NCBI RefSeq assembly: GCF_038806765.1
Contig: NZ_CP152389.1
Span: 2,542,001-2,606,000 of the forward strand
DNA: 64,000 nt
Source of the DNA: Mucilaginibacter sp. CSA2-8R
GTDB taxonomy: Bacteria > Bacteroidota > Bacteroidia > Sphingobacteriales > Sphingobacteriaceae
Direction: 5' to 3'
The notes under the pieces are model-generated. The model saw only the letters and a program-made list of their open reading frames with translations. It ran no database searches and was not told the origin of the DNA. Below, piece by piece: positions 25,558 through 33,647 of this stretch. How positions within the stretch are numbered: position 1 is the first letter of the stretch; the number at the start of each line of letters is the position of its first letter. The translations under genes and the position numbers were made by a program.

Positions 25558-25721
25558 GGTTTACAACTGGTAATGGTGAGGTGTTATAATTTTGATTATC
25601 TTCAAATCTAATAAATGTGTATTAATCAGCGCGATGTCTGATCTCAAAAATCATGGGTAAATGTCGCATTTGCCCCCTGCCTTAGTCCGTATCAGGTAGT
25701 ACAGCAGGGTGGAGGTAGTCG

Positions 25722-25729
25722 TAACTTTG
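25722..25729 (+). promoter_or_regulatory. -7 promoter box of the DoxX-like gene
   Basis: TAACTTTG is a full match to TAnnTTTG, 38 bases before the start codon. No clear -33 TTG, so an activator (perhaps the divergent GlxA-type protein) may be needed. Confidence 0.5.
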
Positions 25730-25766
25730 ATATGCAAAAACTAAACACCAATTACTGCATAAAATT

Positions 25767-26162
25767 ATGGAAGCAGCATTATCAGCAATTAACAAACCCG
25801 CCACCTCTAAAACAGCACTTTGGGCGGGCCGTATCATTAGCGGTTTGTGTGTACTGTTCTTATTGTTTGATGCTGTGTGCAAAATCATCAAAGAGCAGCA
25901 TGCTATCAGCGGGTCTGCGGCATTAGGGATACCGGTAAATGCCATTCCGGGCATTGGCTTCACCTTATTAATTTGCACGCTGCTTTACGCTCTACCACGC
26001 ACCGCTGTTTGGGGCGCCATATTGCTCACTGGTTATTTAGGCGGCGCTATGGCTATCATGATGCGTGCCGGGCAGCCGGTTTATTTTGCTTTAGTTTTTG
26101 GGTTGCTGGTTTGGTTGGGTCTTTATCTGGTCAACAACCAAGTGCGTGGTTTTTTAAAATAG
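25767..26162 (+). CDS. DoxX-like membrane protein
   Basis: The 131-aa protein has four membrane helices (about 20-40, 57-78, 83-103, 107-126) and the DoxX-like pattern ALWAGRIISGLCVLFLLFDA at its start. The family is widespread and its biochemical role is mostly unknown; some members act with oxidoreductases. It is the first gene after the divergent GlxA-type regulator and is followed by two VOC genes in the same direction. Confidence 0.87.
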   Translation: MEAALSAINKPATSKTALWAGRIISGLCVLFLLFDAVCKIIKEQHAISGSAALGIPVNAIPGIGFTLLICTLLYALPRTAVWGAILLTGYLGGAMAIMMRAGQPVYFALVFGLLVWLGLYLVNNQVRGFLK

Positions 26163-26311
26163 TTTATAACCAAGAGCGTTTGCTTAAAAGGCCTGCAACA
26201 AACCGGTAGCTATTGCATTTTGGGTAGGCAATTTTTGATTTTAATGAAGCGCAGTAATGCTCACTTATGATTACTTTTATAGCTACCCATCCAAAAGATA
26301 CAAAGCCAGTC

Positions 26312-26680
26312 ATGAAACATCAAACACAATCAATACGGCCATTCATCGGTTCAAGAAACTTTGAGCAGTCCAGATATTTTTACCGCGATTTAGGTTGCGA
26401 GGAAGTGGTGTTGTCGCCTAACATGTCTTTATTAAGAATGGACAGCGTGGCCTTTTACCTACAGGATGCTTATATGAAAGACTGGATAGACAACACAATG
26501 GTATTTATAGAAGTGGACGATGTAAGCCGCTATTTCAACGAGTTATCAGCACTGGATTTACCCGGCAAATATCCTGGTACCAAGCTAATGCCTATCCGCA
26601 CCGAACCTTGGGGACGCGAATGTTTCCTGATCGACCCATCCGGTATCTTATGGCACTTCGGCGAGTTTTTCAATCATTAA
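26312..26680 (+). CDS. VOC (glyoxalase/bleomycin-resistance) superfamily protein
   Basis: The protein has one VOC domain pair: IRPFIGSRNFEQSRYFYRDL at the start and GRECFLIDPSGILWHFGEF at the end, the usual positions of the metal or ligand site. I start at the ATG at 26312 (MKHQTQSIRPFIG, 122 aa), because the domain begins there; the frame is open to 26267 and a longer start is possible. Substrate unknown. It may be a small-molecule binding or resistance protein. Confidence 0.8.
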   Translation: MKHQTQSIRPFIGSRNFEQSRYFYRDLGCEEVVLSPNMSLLRMDSVAFYLQDAYMKDWIDNTMVFIEVDDVSRYFNELSALDLPGKYPGTKLMPIRTEPWGRECFLIDPSGILWHFGEFFNH

Positions 26681-26791
26681 CATTAATACTTACACTTTCA
26701 GTTATTGAAGTTTTTAATCAGTTACAATCATAACAGCATCAGTGCTATTAATAAACAAGTTAAATCGGTATAAACCTTAACAAATAATAAT

Positions 26792-27220
26792 ATGGCCAAA
26801 ATAGTAGCTTACTTGCATTTTAAAGACAACTGCCGTGAGGCAATGACTTTTTATCAGCACTGCCTGGGCGGCGAGGTAGAAATCATGATTGTTAAAGAAT
26901 CGCCCATGGCCGGACAAATGCCGCCTCATATGCAAGACCTGGTGCTGCACTCCAGCCTCAATAACGGCGAATTAAGTTTATTGGGATCGGAAATGCCGGA
27001 CTCATCAGCTACTACAGTCGCTCAACCAGTTGCGCTAATGTTAGTATGTAATACTCGCCAAGAGGCAGTTGAAAAGTTTGAAAAGCTGGCCGAAGGCGGA
27101 AATGTCACGCATCCGATACACGACTTTTTTGCAGGTACTATGGGTAATCTGGTGGACAAATTCGGCTTTTGCTGGGGCGTGTATAGCGAGGAAACTTCTG
27201 CTGCAGTGGACGCTAAATAA
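26792..27220 (+). CDS. PhnB-like VOC family protein
   Basis: The 142-aa single-domain protein starts AKIVAYLHFKDNCREAMTFY and has GGEVEIM, QDLVLHSSL and GTMGNLVDKFGFCWGV, the pattern of the PhnB/DUF1338-neighbouring VOC branch, annotated in many genomes as glyoxalase-like. No catalytic function can be assigned. It follows the other VOC gene by 111 bases and ends at a strong hairpin. Confidence 0.88.
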   Translation: MAKIVAYLHFKDNCREAMTFYQHCLGGEVEIMIVKESPMAGQMPPHMQDLVLHSSLNNGELSLLGSEMPDSSATTVAQPVALMLVCNTRQEAVEKFEKLAEGGNVTHPIHDFFAGTMGNLVDKFGFCWGVYSEETSAAVDAK

Positions 27221-27252
27221 AATTGCCGGATAGTAGGCTATCCGGCAATTTT
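27219..27252 (+). terminator. Terminator of the VOC gene
   Basis: AAAATTGCCGGATAG and CTATCCGGCAATTTT form a perfect 15-pair stem with a four-base loop, overlapping the stop codon by two bases. Confidence 0.85.
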
Positions 27253-27296
27253 ATAACCAAGCTATCCTGTAAATTTACAGGATAGCTTGGTTATAA
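27251..27296. repeat. Perfect 46-base palindrome
   Basis: Bases 27251-27273 (TTATAACCAAGCTATCCTGT then AAA) are the exact reverse complement of 27274-27296. The centre is AAATTT. It follows the preceding terminator directly and touches the stop codon of the leftward GT14 gene, so it may work as a terminator for that gene, yet its perfect symmetry without loop is unusual. Confidence 0.9.
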
Positions 27297-28220
27297 TTAA
27301 TGACTGAAAATAAAATTTCGATTTATGCGCTCCTTTAATCTTTCTATTAAACCTTCCGATTTTTCAGGGTGTAATTTTCTGCAAAATACAGCTCCGCTTT
27401 TTGTTATATCATCATATTCCCGTTCATCTAATACTAACGGAAATGTTGGGCTTTCCCTCTTGGGATGCCATTCAATATATCTTAATGAATTGTATTTTTC
27501 GATACCTAATTCCTCAGCAACATCGTTTAATAAGGTATGGAATATGATTTCATCCCCACAACAGGTCAGCTTAAACCTTTTCAGGTAGCTTGGATTATCC
27601 GACAGATAATTTAATACGTATTCTGTTACTTTTCTGTGCCAACTAAACCAACTCCACCCACCTATCAAATTCGGTATTTCACTTCTTTTTAACTTTAATT
27701 TGTCGTTTACTTTCAAAGCCAATCGCGTTAAAATTGAGGGATAGCTAACATTTAAATAGGGTATATATAATTCGTCTATCAGATGGTAATTGTTAATTCG
27801 CCATGGATACTTGTCTTTCTGCCATTCAGTTATTTCTCCAGGCGAATCAAAGTGCATATAGCTGTTATTGTTATTCTCAAATAGACCATCAAAATTACTG
27901 TTGTTCATGCAAGGGTAGTCTTGGCCAGATAATGAGTGAAAATAATCAATATTGACAGGATGATTAAATGCCTGCTTTAATAATGAAATTGTACATTCTA
28001 TCTGACTGAAGCCTCCGTGATTGACGATAATATTTTTGTCTGACAGGTGCACATTCTTGATGCGTTTTAGTTGCTGCAAATCTTGTTTGGTAAAAGCCCG
28101 GCTGTTTTTAGCGTCGATGTTGATGAAGAAGAAATGATTATCAGCCTTTAATAAATTAACAATATCAAAAAGCTGATTAGGATATGCATGAGCCTGGATC
28201 AAAAATGCATGGTTTTTCAT
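27297..28220 (-). CDS. GT14 beta-1,6-N-acetylglucosaminyltransferase-like glycosyltransferase
   Basis: The 307-aa protein matches the Core-2/I-branching pattern: HAFLIQAHAYPNQL at the start, FFFINIDAKN, VNHGGFSQIECTISLLK, YFHSLSGQDYPCM and GWSWFSWHR, CCGDEIIFHTLL and IEW near the end. It transfers a sugar (GlcNAc or xylose type) to a glycan; in bacteria usually part of surface polysaccharide synthesis. It is isolated, with no other polysaccharide genes beside it, and is visibly AT-rich compared with its neighbours, which suggests transfer. Confidence 0.88.
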   Translation of the reverse strand: MKNHAFLIQAHAYPNQLFDIVNLLKADNHFFFINIDAKNSRAFTKQDLQQLKRIKNVHLSDKNIIVNHGGFSQIECTISLLKQAFNHPVNIDYFHSLSGQDYPCMNNSNFDGLFENNNNSYMHFDSPGEITEWQKDKYPWRINNYHLIDELYIPYLNVSYPSILTRLALKVNDKLKLKRSEIPNLIGGWSWFSWHRKVTEYVLNYLSDNPSYLKRFKLTCCGDEIIFHTLLNDVAEELGIEKYNSLRYIEWHPKRESPTFPLVLDEREYDDITKSGAVFCRKLHPEKSEGLIERLKERINRNFIFSH

Positions 28221-28659
28221 AAGTAGTAAACAAGTATGACTGCCGAACGATATAAAATCTACTAAGCGCCACCTTTACAAAAGTAAATTATTTATTAAAT
28301 ACTAAAAAAAATCGAATTTATTGTGCAATTTTCACAATAAAAAAACATCGCCATTAACAAGTTTTGTGCTACAGCTTTTCAGTCGCATTTCTGTATGCCA
28401 TACTTGATTTTGTGTTACCTTTTGAAGATGGAGCTTGCTGTTTTTAACAAATTTTATGTTTACAACGACGGGTTGGCAGTATTTGTTTGAGCTATACCAT
28501 TCTTCGATTTGTACATCCCATCTTACTGTATGAAGCGGCTACTTATCATTATTTAAGAAACGAAATGTTTATCAGATAATTATTGGGCGCGTAAGCCCTG
28601 GTCGTTACAACGGTATATGCTAAGGTTACAGAAAAGAAAAACCCGAAATTTCAACAAAG
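28221..28659. other. Non-coding AT-rich interval
   Basis: I see no gene, RNA or clear promoter in these 440 bases. They separate the AT-rich glycosyltransferase gene from the endonuclease V gene and may be remains of the event that brought the former in. Confidence 0.4.
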
Positions 28660-29163
28660 TTATACGGTTTTCGTTTCCCTATCCAAAGCTTTCAACAATG
28701 TTGGAATGCGGTAAAGGCCAGTCATCGCCGCAATATATTGTCCTGCAGTTTGCAGATCGATGCCCACAGAAGTGATGTACAGCGGGTTTATGCTGCTACC
28801 TCTTAGTAGCAGGAGTTTAGATTTGTTTAAGGTAGCAAAGTTAGATTTTGCTACACCAATTATTGGTATTTTACGCTGCACTGCATCATACAGATGGCGG
28901 CCCAAACCAGGTGCATGTTCGTCGTTCAAGTATACATATCCGTCAACCACAATGGCCTTAACATTGGTAATATCAATTTGTTGAAGCAAGCTTAGAATGC
29001 AGGGAAGCTCACGTTTATAAAACTGACCGGGCACATAGTTGGCTATACCAACCAGTGTTTCGCTATAAACCATTGCAGCTTCGGTGGCAGCCCATGTTTC
29101 GAATGCGAGGCATACAGTTTTTGCCTGGTCACCAAAATAGTAAGTGTCAAAAGCGAGTATCAA
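28660..29163 (-). CDS. nfi: Short endonuclease V (deoxyinosine 3' endonuclease) homologue
   Basis: The 167-aa protein keeps the endonuclease V active site: D6 (AFDTYY), YVPGQFYKRELP with E52, VVDG with D74, and GVAKS at 103-107. It would nick DNA next to deaminated bases such as inosine. It is about 50 residues shorter than E. coli Nfi, mainly before the first Asp, so it is a short branch of the family or slightly trimmed. Its start lies inside the upstream MORN-protein gene (17-base overlap), so the two are translationally coupled. Confidence 0.85.
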   Translation of the reverse strand: MILAFDTYYFGDQAKTVCLAFETWAATEAAMVYSETLVGIANYVPGQFYKRELPCILSLLQQIDITNVKAIVVDGYVYLNDEHAPGLGRHLYDAVQRKIPIIGVAKSNFATLNKSKLLLLRGSSINPLYITSVGIDLQTAGQYIAAMTGLYRIPTLLKALDRETKTV

Positions 29164-29935
29164 AATCTAACTTTACTACTATATGGTTAGGAACAGGCGG
29201 AAGCAGATGATCTGCTTTGGCGTTTAAGTTTTCCTTGTTTATTGCATTCGTCTTTAACTCAACAGCTAATTCGCGCGTTTGCCGTGTTGAATGATTGATT
29301 AAACTATCCATTAATTTATAACCCAGATTGCTGTTTTCTTGATAAACGGCATTCAGCCAGCCGGGCAATAGTTGGCAGCGCGAGAAATGTGTGTCCAATT
29401 CCGGATAATAGTTGGTGAATAGCGCCTCAAAGCACTGTCTTAATACATGGTCATAATAATAAGATACATTACAATACCTGCCGTTGCCCAATTCGGTATA
29501 AACCTGCTTTACTGCGAGGTCTCCCGACGGTGAGAAATATGAAGTGTGGTGATGGCTTTGCTCCTCAATTGGCTGGCCATTTTTATATAGCCATTGCGCA
29601 TTATCTTTTGCTAACATGCCATCGCAATCCCACAAATGCTCTGTGTTGACGTCCCATTCTTTTCTGGGTTTTCCGTCATCATACCACTCTTTTTGCGAAA
29701 CACAACGGCCTTGATGATAAACGTTATCTGCCAATGAGTTGCCATTTGGGTAAAAAACCAAATCATGCCCATGTATCATACCATCGGCATAATCAACCAC
29801 CTCATTGCCAATGTCACTGCCACCGTTTATAAAAAGCTTGCCGGTAAAGGGTTTGCCTTTGTAACTTAAAGCGTTGCTGTTATCGGCATCACTAAAACAA
29901 AAATCAGCGCTGTTAAAAATAATTGGCTCGCTCAT
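29147..29935 (-). CDS. MORN-repeat (YwqK-type) protein
   Basis: The 262-aa protein carries several antitoxin YwqK/MORN-like units in its first 150 residues: ALSYKGKPFTGKLF, DYADGMIHGHDLVFYPNG, WYDDGKPRKEWDV and WLYKNGQPIEE. The rest (160-262) is helical and unassigned. No signal peptide. The repeats form a beta-hairpin stack used for interactions. It overlaps the endonuclease V gene by 17 bases and so is probably made with it. Confidence 0.75.
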   Translation of the reverse strand: MSEPIIFNSADFCFSDADNSNALSYKGKPFTGKLFINGGSDIGNEVVDYADGMIHGHDLVFYPNGNSLADNVYHQGRCVSQKEWYDDGKPRKEWDVNTEHLWDCDGMLAKDNAQWLYKNGQPIEEQSHHHTSYFSPSGDLAVKQVYTELGNGRYCNVSYYYDHVLRQCFEALFTNYYPELDTHFSRCQLLPGWLNAVYQENSNLGYKLMDSLINHSTRQTRELAVELKTNAINKENLNAKADHLLPPVPNHIVVKLDFDTRF

Positions 29936-30073
29936 AACGCCTCCTGCTTAATTGGTTAGCTATACAGGTAATGCGGTTCGGGAAAACTGCACTTAGCGTA
30001 AAGTTAAATAAAAAAGTTTCTGAAAGCCAAATTCATTTAACGTTATGATTACAAAGTTTAATTAACAGATAAC

Positions 30074-30577
30074 CTATAGAGAGATACCATTAACATCAGT
30101 GATTTTATTTTTGTCGGCATCCAATTTAAAATAGCAGGTGTCAGTTTGGGGCTGCTTATTCTTGTCGAGGCCGCCAAACACTACTTCAACTTCCCATCCC
30201 AAAGTTTTATCACTTTTGAAAGCCTTGGCTTTAGTTTTTATGGCGTTAAACGTTTGTGTTAATTCGTTACTCGTTTTTTGATCCAGCTGGTTGTAATGGT
30301 TGCGTTCTTCTAAAGTGGTGCTTGCATCCATCTCGGCACCGTAAAAATTTCTCTGCTTCTTTAGGCTGTCGGCTTTAGTCTCCATGGCTTTGCTCTCGGG
30401 CGTATTATAAAAAGTTTCCTTTACCGGTCGAGGATCGCCTATTACTACATTATTTAAATCGTCGGGGTTAGCTACTCGCTTATGTAACTCAGCTTCGATG
30501 TTTTTACGGTAGTCGTTGCCGATAAGGCCCTGGCAGGCGCTTAAGCCTAAAACAGCAATCAATAGCGATTTTTTCAT
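30074..30577 (-). CDS. Hypothetical lipoprotein
   Basis: The 167-aa protein has a lipoprotein signal (MKKSLLIAVLGLSAC, Cys 15) and is otherwise charged and helical, with a beta C-terminus (GWEVEVVFGGLDKNKQPQTD). Family not known. It would be anchored in the inner or outer membrane facing the periplasm. Confidence 0.78.
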   Translation of the reverse strand: MKKSLLIAVLGLSACQGLIGNDYRKNIEAELHKRVANPDDLNNVVIGDPRPVKETFYNTPESKAMETKADSLKKQRNFYGAEMDASTTLEERNHYNQLDQKTSNELTQTFNAIKTKAKAFKSDKTLGWEVEVVFGGLDKNKQPQTDTCYFKLDADKNKITDVNGISL

Positions 30578-30959
30578 GGATGGATATAGGGGTAGAGTAT
30601 TGAAAACATAAACGGCAGGCTACCATGATGGCATTGTTAGCAAAAGTATTAATGCAATTGCATGCTATAATAATGCCCCAGCTCAACTACATTATAATAC
30701 ACCGTTTTGTTTTTTATGCAGGGCGAAAATAATTAAATTTTCGCAACGTAACGTTAATTGTTTGTTACCAATTATAATAAAAGTTACAAATTGCTGCAAG
30801 AGTATTAATTTTAGAGAGGCATATTATTATGTAAGTAATTATATTTTGTTATGGTTAAATTTTGATAAATAAAGCCAATTAATAGGGGCTGTATGCGATA
30901 TAAACGTATAAGATTGTGCAACTTAGCACCAGGAACACATAATACCAGGTATCAACCTT
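30578..30959. other. AT-rich intergenic region between divergent genes
   Basis: It should hold promoters of the leftward lipoprotein gene and the rightward GAF-PAS gene. I see no full -7 box on either strand and no gene. Confidence 0.4.
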
Positions 30960-32075
30960 ATGCCTTTTAAAGAACAAGAGCGACTGCGAGCGGTTAACCG
31001 TTTTTTACAGCTGGAGCTTAGCAAAGAAAAAGAATTGCAGGAGATAGTAACTCTTGCTGCCAACGTATGTGGCAAACCATCAGCACTTATTTCACTTATT
31101 GACCAGGATAAGCAACTCATTAAATTTAAGCACGCATTTGATTTTGATATACCGGTAAAACAGGATGGCCTTTGCCATCATTTAGTTGACAATGGTAAGG
31201 CTGTAGTGATAAGCGACGTTTTAGATAGCCAATGTTTGGCTGATGAAACATTTATGGGCAGACAAACCGGCATACGTTTCTTTGCCGCCTCGCCTTTAAT
31301 AACCACCGATGGTCATCATTTGGGCAGCTTATGCGTGTTAGACCAGCAGCCAGGTATACTGACCGATCTGCAACAACAACTGTTGCACTCGTTGGCCCGG
31401 CAGATTATACAGTTACTGGAATTTGATGTGAGCCTGCAAATTATTAAAGAGCAGCATGACGAGGCCCGTCGGGTAGAAACAGAATTGCGTGCCTTTTTTG
31501 AAAGTTCTATCGATTATCATTTATTGCTTGGGCTTAATTTTGAAATATTAGCCTTTAACAAAGCCTGGAGCAGCTACATACAGGCCTCATTAAATTTAAG
31601 TTTAATTAAAGGCGCTTCAATGTCATTGTATTTGCATCCTGACAACATAGGTATGTTTTACAAAGATTATCAGAAAGCACTGAAAGGAACAGCCGTTTTT
31701 GTAAAGCGGAGAATTAAGCATACAGTTCCTTTTGTTTGGCACATGATTAAATTTGAACCTTCATTTAATACAGAAGGTGAAATTATTGGCGTTGCGATTA
31801 ATTCTACCGACATAACGCGCAAGGTGCAGCAGGAAGAAATGGTAGCGGCTCAAGAACAATCTCTGCGCGAAATAGCCCTGATCCAATCACACGAACTGCG
31901 CAGGCCGGTAGCCTCTATACTTGGGCTGATGACTCTTTTAAAAATGGACGGCCACGCCGAAAATATCCTCGAACTGCAATTAATGGAACGAGCGGTGGCT
32001 GAACTTGACGAAAAAATTAAGCTGATAGTGAACCATGCAGCCGGGGATGCCATGGGGGAGCACCCAGTGGTTTGA
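30960..32075 (+). CDS. GAF-PAS-HisKA signalling protein without an ATPase domain
   Basis: The 371-aa cytoplasmic protein has a GAF domain (about 25-155; CHHLVDNGKAVVISDV, FFAASPLITTDGHHLGSLCV), a PAS domain (about 175-290, ending VAINSTDITRK) and a HisKA-type dimerisation helix with the phospho-acceptor H311 in QSHELRRPVASILGLM. The coding region ends 60 residues later (GDAMGEHPVV) with no HATPase domain, and no kinase domain follows in any frame. It may be phosphorylated by another kinase or act as a histidine phosphotransfer partner. The domain edge is clean, so it is probably a natural form and not a truncation. Confidence 0.88.
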   Translation: MPFKEQERLRAVNRFLQLELSKEKELQEIVTLAANVCGKPSALISLIDQDKQLIKFKHAFDFDIPVKQDGLCHHLVDNGKAVVISDVLDSQCLADETFMGRQTGIRFFAASPLITTDGHHLGSLCVLDQQPGILTDLQQQLLHSLARQIIQLLEFDVSLQIIKEQHDEARRVETELRAFFESSIDYHLLLGLNFEILAFNKAWSSYIQASLNLSLIKGASMSLYLHPDNIGMFYKDYQKALKGTAVFVKRRIKHTVPFVWHMIKFEPSFNTEGEIIGVAINSTDITRKVQQEEMVAAQEQSLREIALIQSHELRRPVASILGLMTLLKMDGHAENILELQLMERAVAELDEKIKLIVNHAAGDAMGEHPVV

Positions 32076-32125
32076 CGGAGATATAATCCTGAGGTAAGTT
32101 TATAAATGTTTATATAACCATTGAA

Positions 32126-32908
32126 TTACAAAAGGATTACTGACATCCTGTTGTCTTTGTATTCTTCCCAAAGCGATTGAAATCTGTAAAATAAATATTC
32201 AAATTCGCCCAAATTGCAGTAATAACGCGCGTATATTTTTTCGCTGGGGTTTTCGCAAGTGTCGGTGCTTTCGCTTTCTTCGATTTTTGTAATGTTTGTC
32301 AGGGCATCGTCGACTATCGCTTCGAGCTTTTTATCTGTTATTGCCGACTTGCTGATACTAACTATTTCTTCATCACCTGAATAGGCATCGCAGTTTTCTT
32401 TCAATAAAATTTTAGCGAAAAGATGCCGCCCATAGCTAATAAACGTGTTGAATTCTTCGGCATTCAAACAAAATGTTTCACGCGCTTGGTTCTCAAATTC
32501 GTCGTCAAAGTCGTTATGGTAATAAAACAAAAAATCACCCCATGTAAAAGAAAAAGAATGGCTTCGGTCATTGATGCGTTCTACATAAATAAACCCGTAC
32601 CGTGCCATATGCGCTTCAACCGCAGGTACCTCAAATGCAAAATCGTCTTTATGCTCTTCGCTCGCTACTTCCTTTAGCCAAAATAAAAGTTCCATCAATT
32701 CGTCTGCATTTAGCTGATAAATGTCAGTTCTGATTTTATGCAATATTTCTTCAGCATCCAACTTTGATTGCGAACTCCTGTCATTGCTATTATTGCGGTC
32801 TACAAACTGTTTGAAGGTAAATGGATATAAATTATTATCCATAACATCGTTAATCCGCTGACGAATTAACTGTGGGTCTACTTTAAATATATCAACAACG
32901 TGTCCCAT
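32126..32908 (-). CDS. Hypothetical 260-aa cytoplasmic protein
   Basis: Not recognised. The protein is acidic, without signal peptide or membrane helix. Aromatic-rich segments such as FSFTWGDFLFYYHNDFDDEF (near 119) and YYCNLGEFEYLFYRFQSLWEE (near 232) suggest an all-helical fold. It stands alone between convergent and co-oriented neighbours. Confidence 0.65.
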   Translation of the reverse strand: MGHVVDIFKVDPQLIRQRINDVMDNNLYPFTFKQFVDRNNSNDRSSQSKLDAEEILHKIRTDIYQLNADELMELLFWLKEVASEEHKDDFAFEVPAVEAHMARYGFIYVERINDRSHSFSFTWGDFLFYYHNDFDDEFENQARETFCLNAEEFNTFISYGRHLFAKILLKENCDAYSGDEEIVSISKSAITDKKLEAIVDDALTNITKIEESESTDTCENPSEKIYARYYCNLGEFEYLFYRFQSLWEEYKDNRMSVILL

Positions 32909-32944
32909 AAATTAGTGCGAAAATTGATTTTTTTACAGACAACA

Positions 32945-33643
32945 TCAATTTACTTTAAACCGGTATGTGCCCGAATCTGATGTGTTGCCCTTACTGTCTT
33001 TTGTAATTACTTTCCAGTAATAGTATGTATTATTAGTTACGGCAACGTCAGTTAAAGTAGCCAATGTTAAGCCAGCCTTTAAAAGCGAAGGGGTATTGGT
33101 TGTGCCGAGGTAAACATCATAAGTTGCAATGTCATTATCTACGTCTTGTCCGTTCCAGGTGAGGCTGATCTTACCGTTCGCTGCTGTAACCACACCTTCG
33201 ATAGCCGGCGAGACTAATTCAGCCGGAAACGGCGCATAATTAGTGGTGGCAGGTCCGGAATTGTAAAAACGCCAGGTTTCGCTCTGAGATGTTGTGCTGC
33301 TTTTGGTTGATTTGCTGGTTACCGACCATGCGTAAGGCGTGTTACGCGATAGCTGAACGCTTAATGTGGTAGCATTTATAGTTTGAGTTGCGAGCGCACC
33401 AGTCTCCAGATTTTTTAAATCTACCTGGTAACTTTCGGTATTGGCTGCCTCGCTCCACTTAAGCGTAACGGTGCTCAGTGTGGCGGATGTTACGACACCC
33501 TGTGTACATAATTCGTTTTTAGTTGGCGTAATTAATATTGCTTTTGCTGGCGCCGCAGGTGTTGGTTCGGGTTCCGTACCGCCGCTGCCACCGCAACCAT
33601 ATAAGAAGCTTATTGCTAAAGCCCCGAAAAATATCTTTTTCAT
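32945..33643 (-). CDS. Fibronectin type III lipoprotein
   Basis: The 232-aa lipoprotein (signal MKKIFFGALAISFLYGC, Cys 17) carries a Pro-rich linker and two FN3-like domains of about 95 residues (ATLSTVTLKWSEAANTESYQ, GKISLTWNGQDVDNDIATYD; both end in YYWKV or YAWSV patterns). The ATG at 33643 is chosen, since it starts the lipoprotein signal and lies four bases after the stop of the giant upstream gene. It is thus probably co-transcribed with it and may anchor or bind the giant secreted protein at the surface. Confidence 0.85.
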   Translation of the reverse strand: MKKIFFGALAISFLYGCGGSGGTEPEPTPAAPAKAILITPTKNELCTQGVVTSATLSTVTLKWSEAANTESYQVDLKNLETGALATQTINATTLSVQLSRNTPYAWSVTSKSTKSSTTSQSETWRFYNSGPATTNYAPFPAELVSPAIEGVVTAANGKISLTWNGQDVDNDIATYDVYLGTTNTPSLLKAGLTLATLTDVAVTNNTYYYWKVITKDSKGNTSDSGTYRFKVN

Positions 33644-33647
33644 GATG

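Noticed and set aside
25682..25978. 98-residue minus-strand frame
   Set aside because: It is the shadow of the DoxX-like gene on the other strand.
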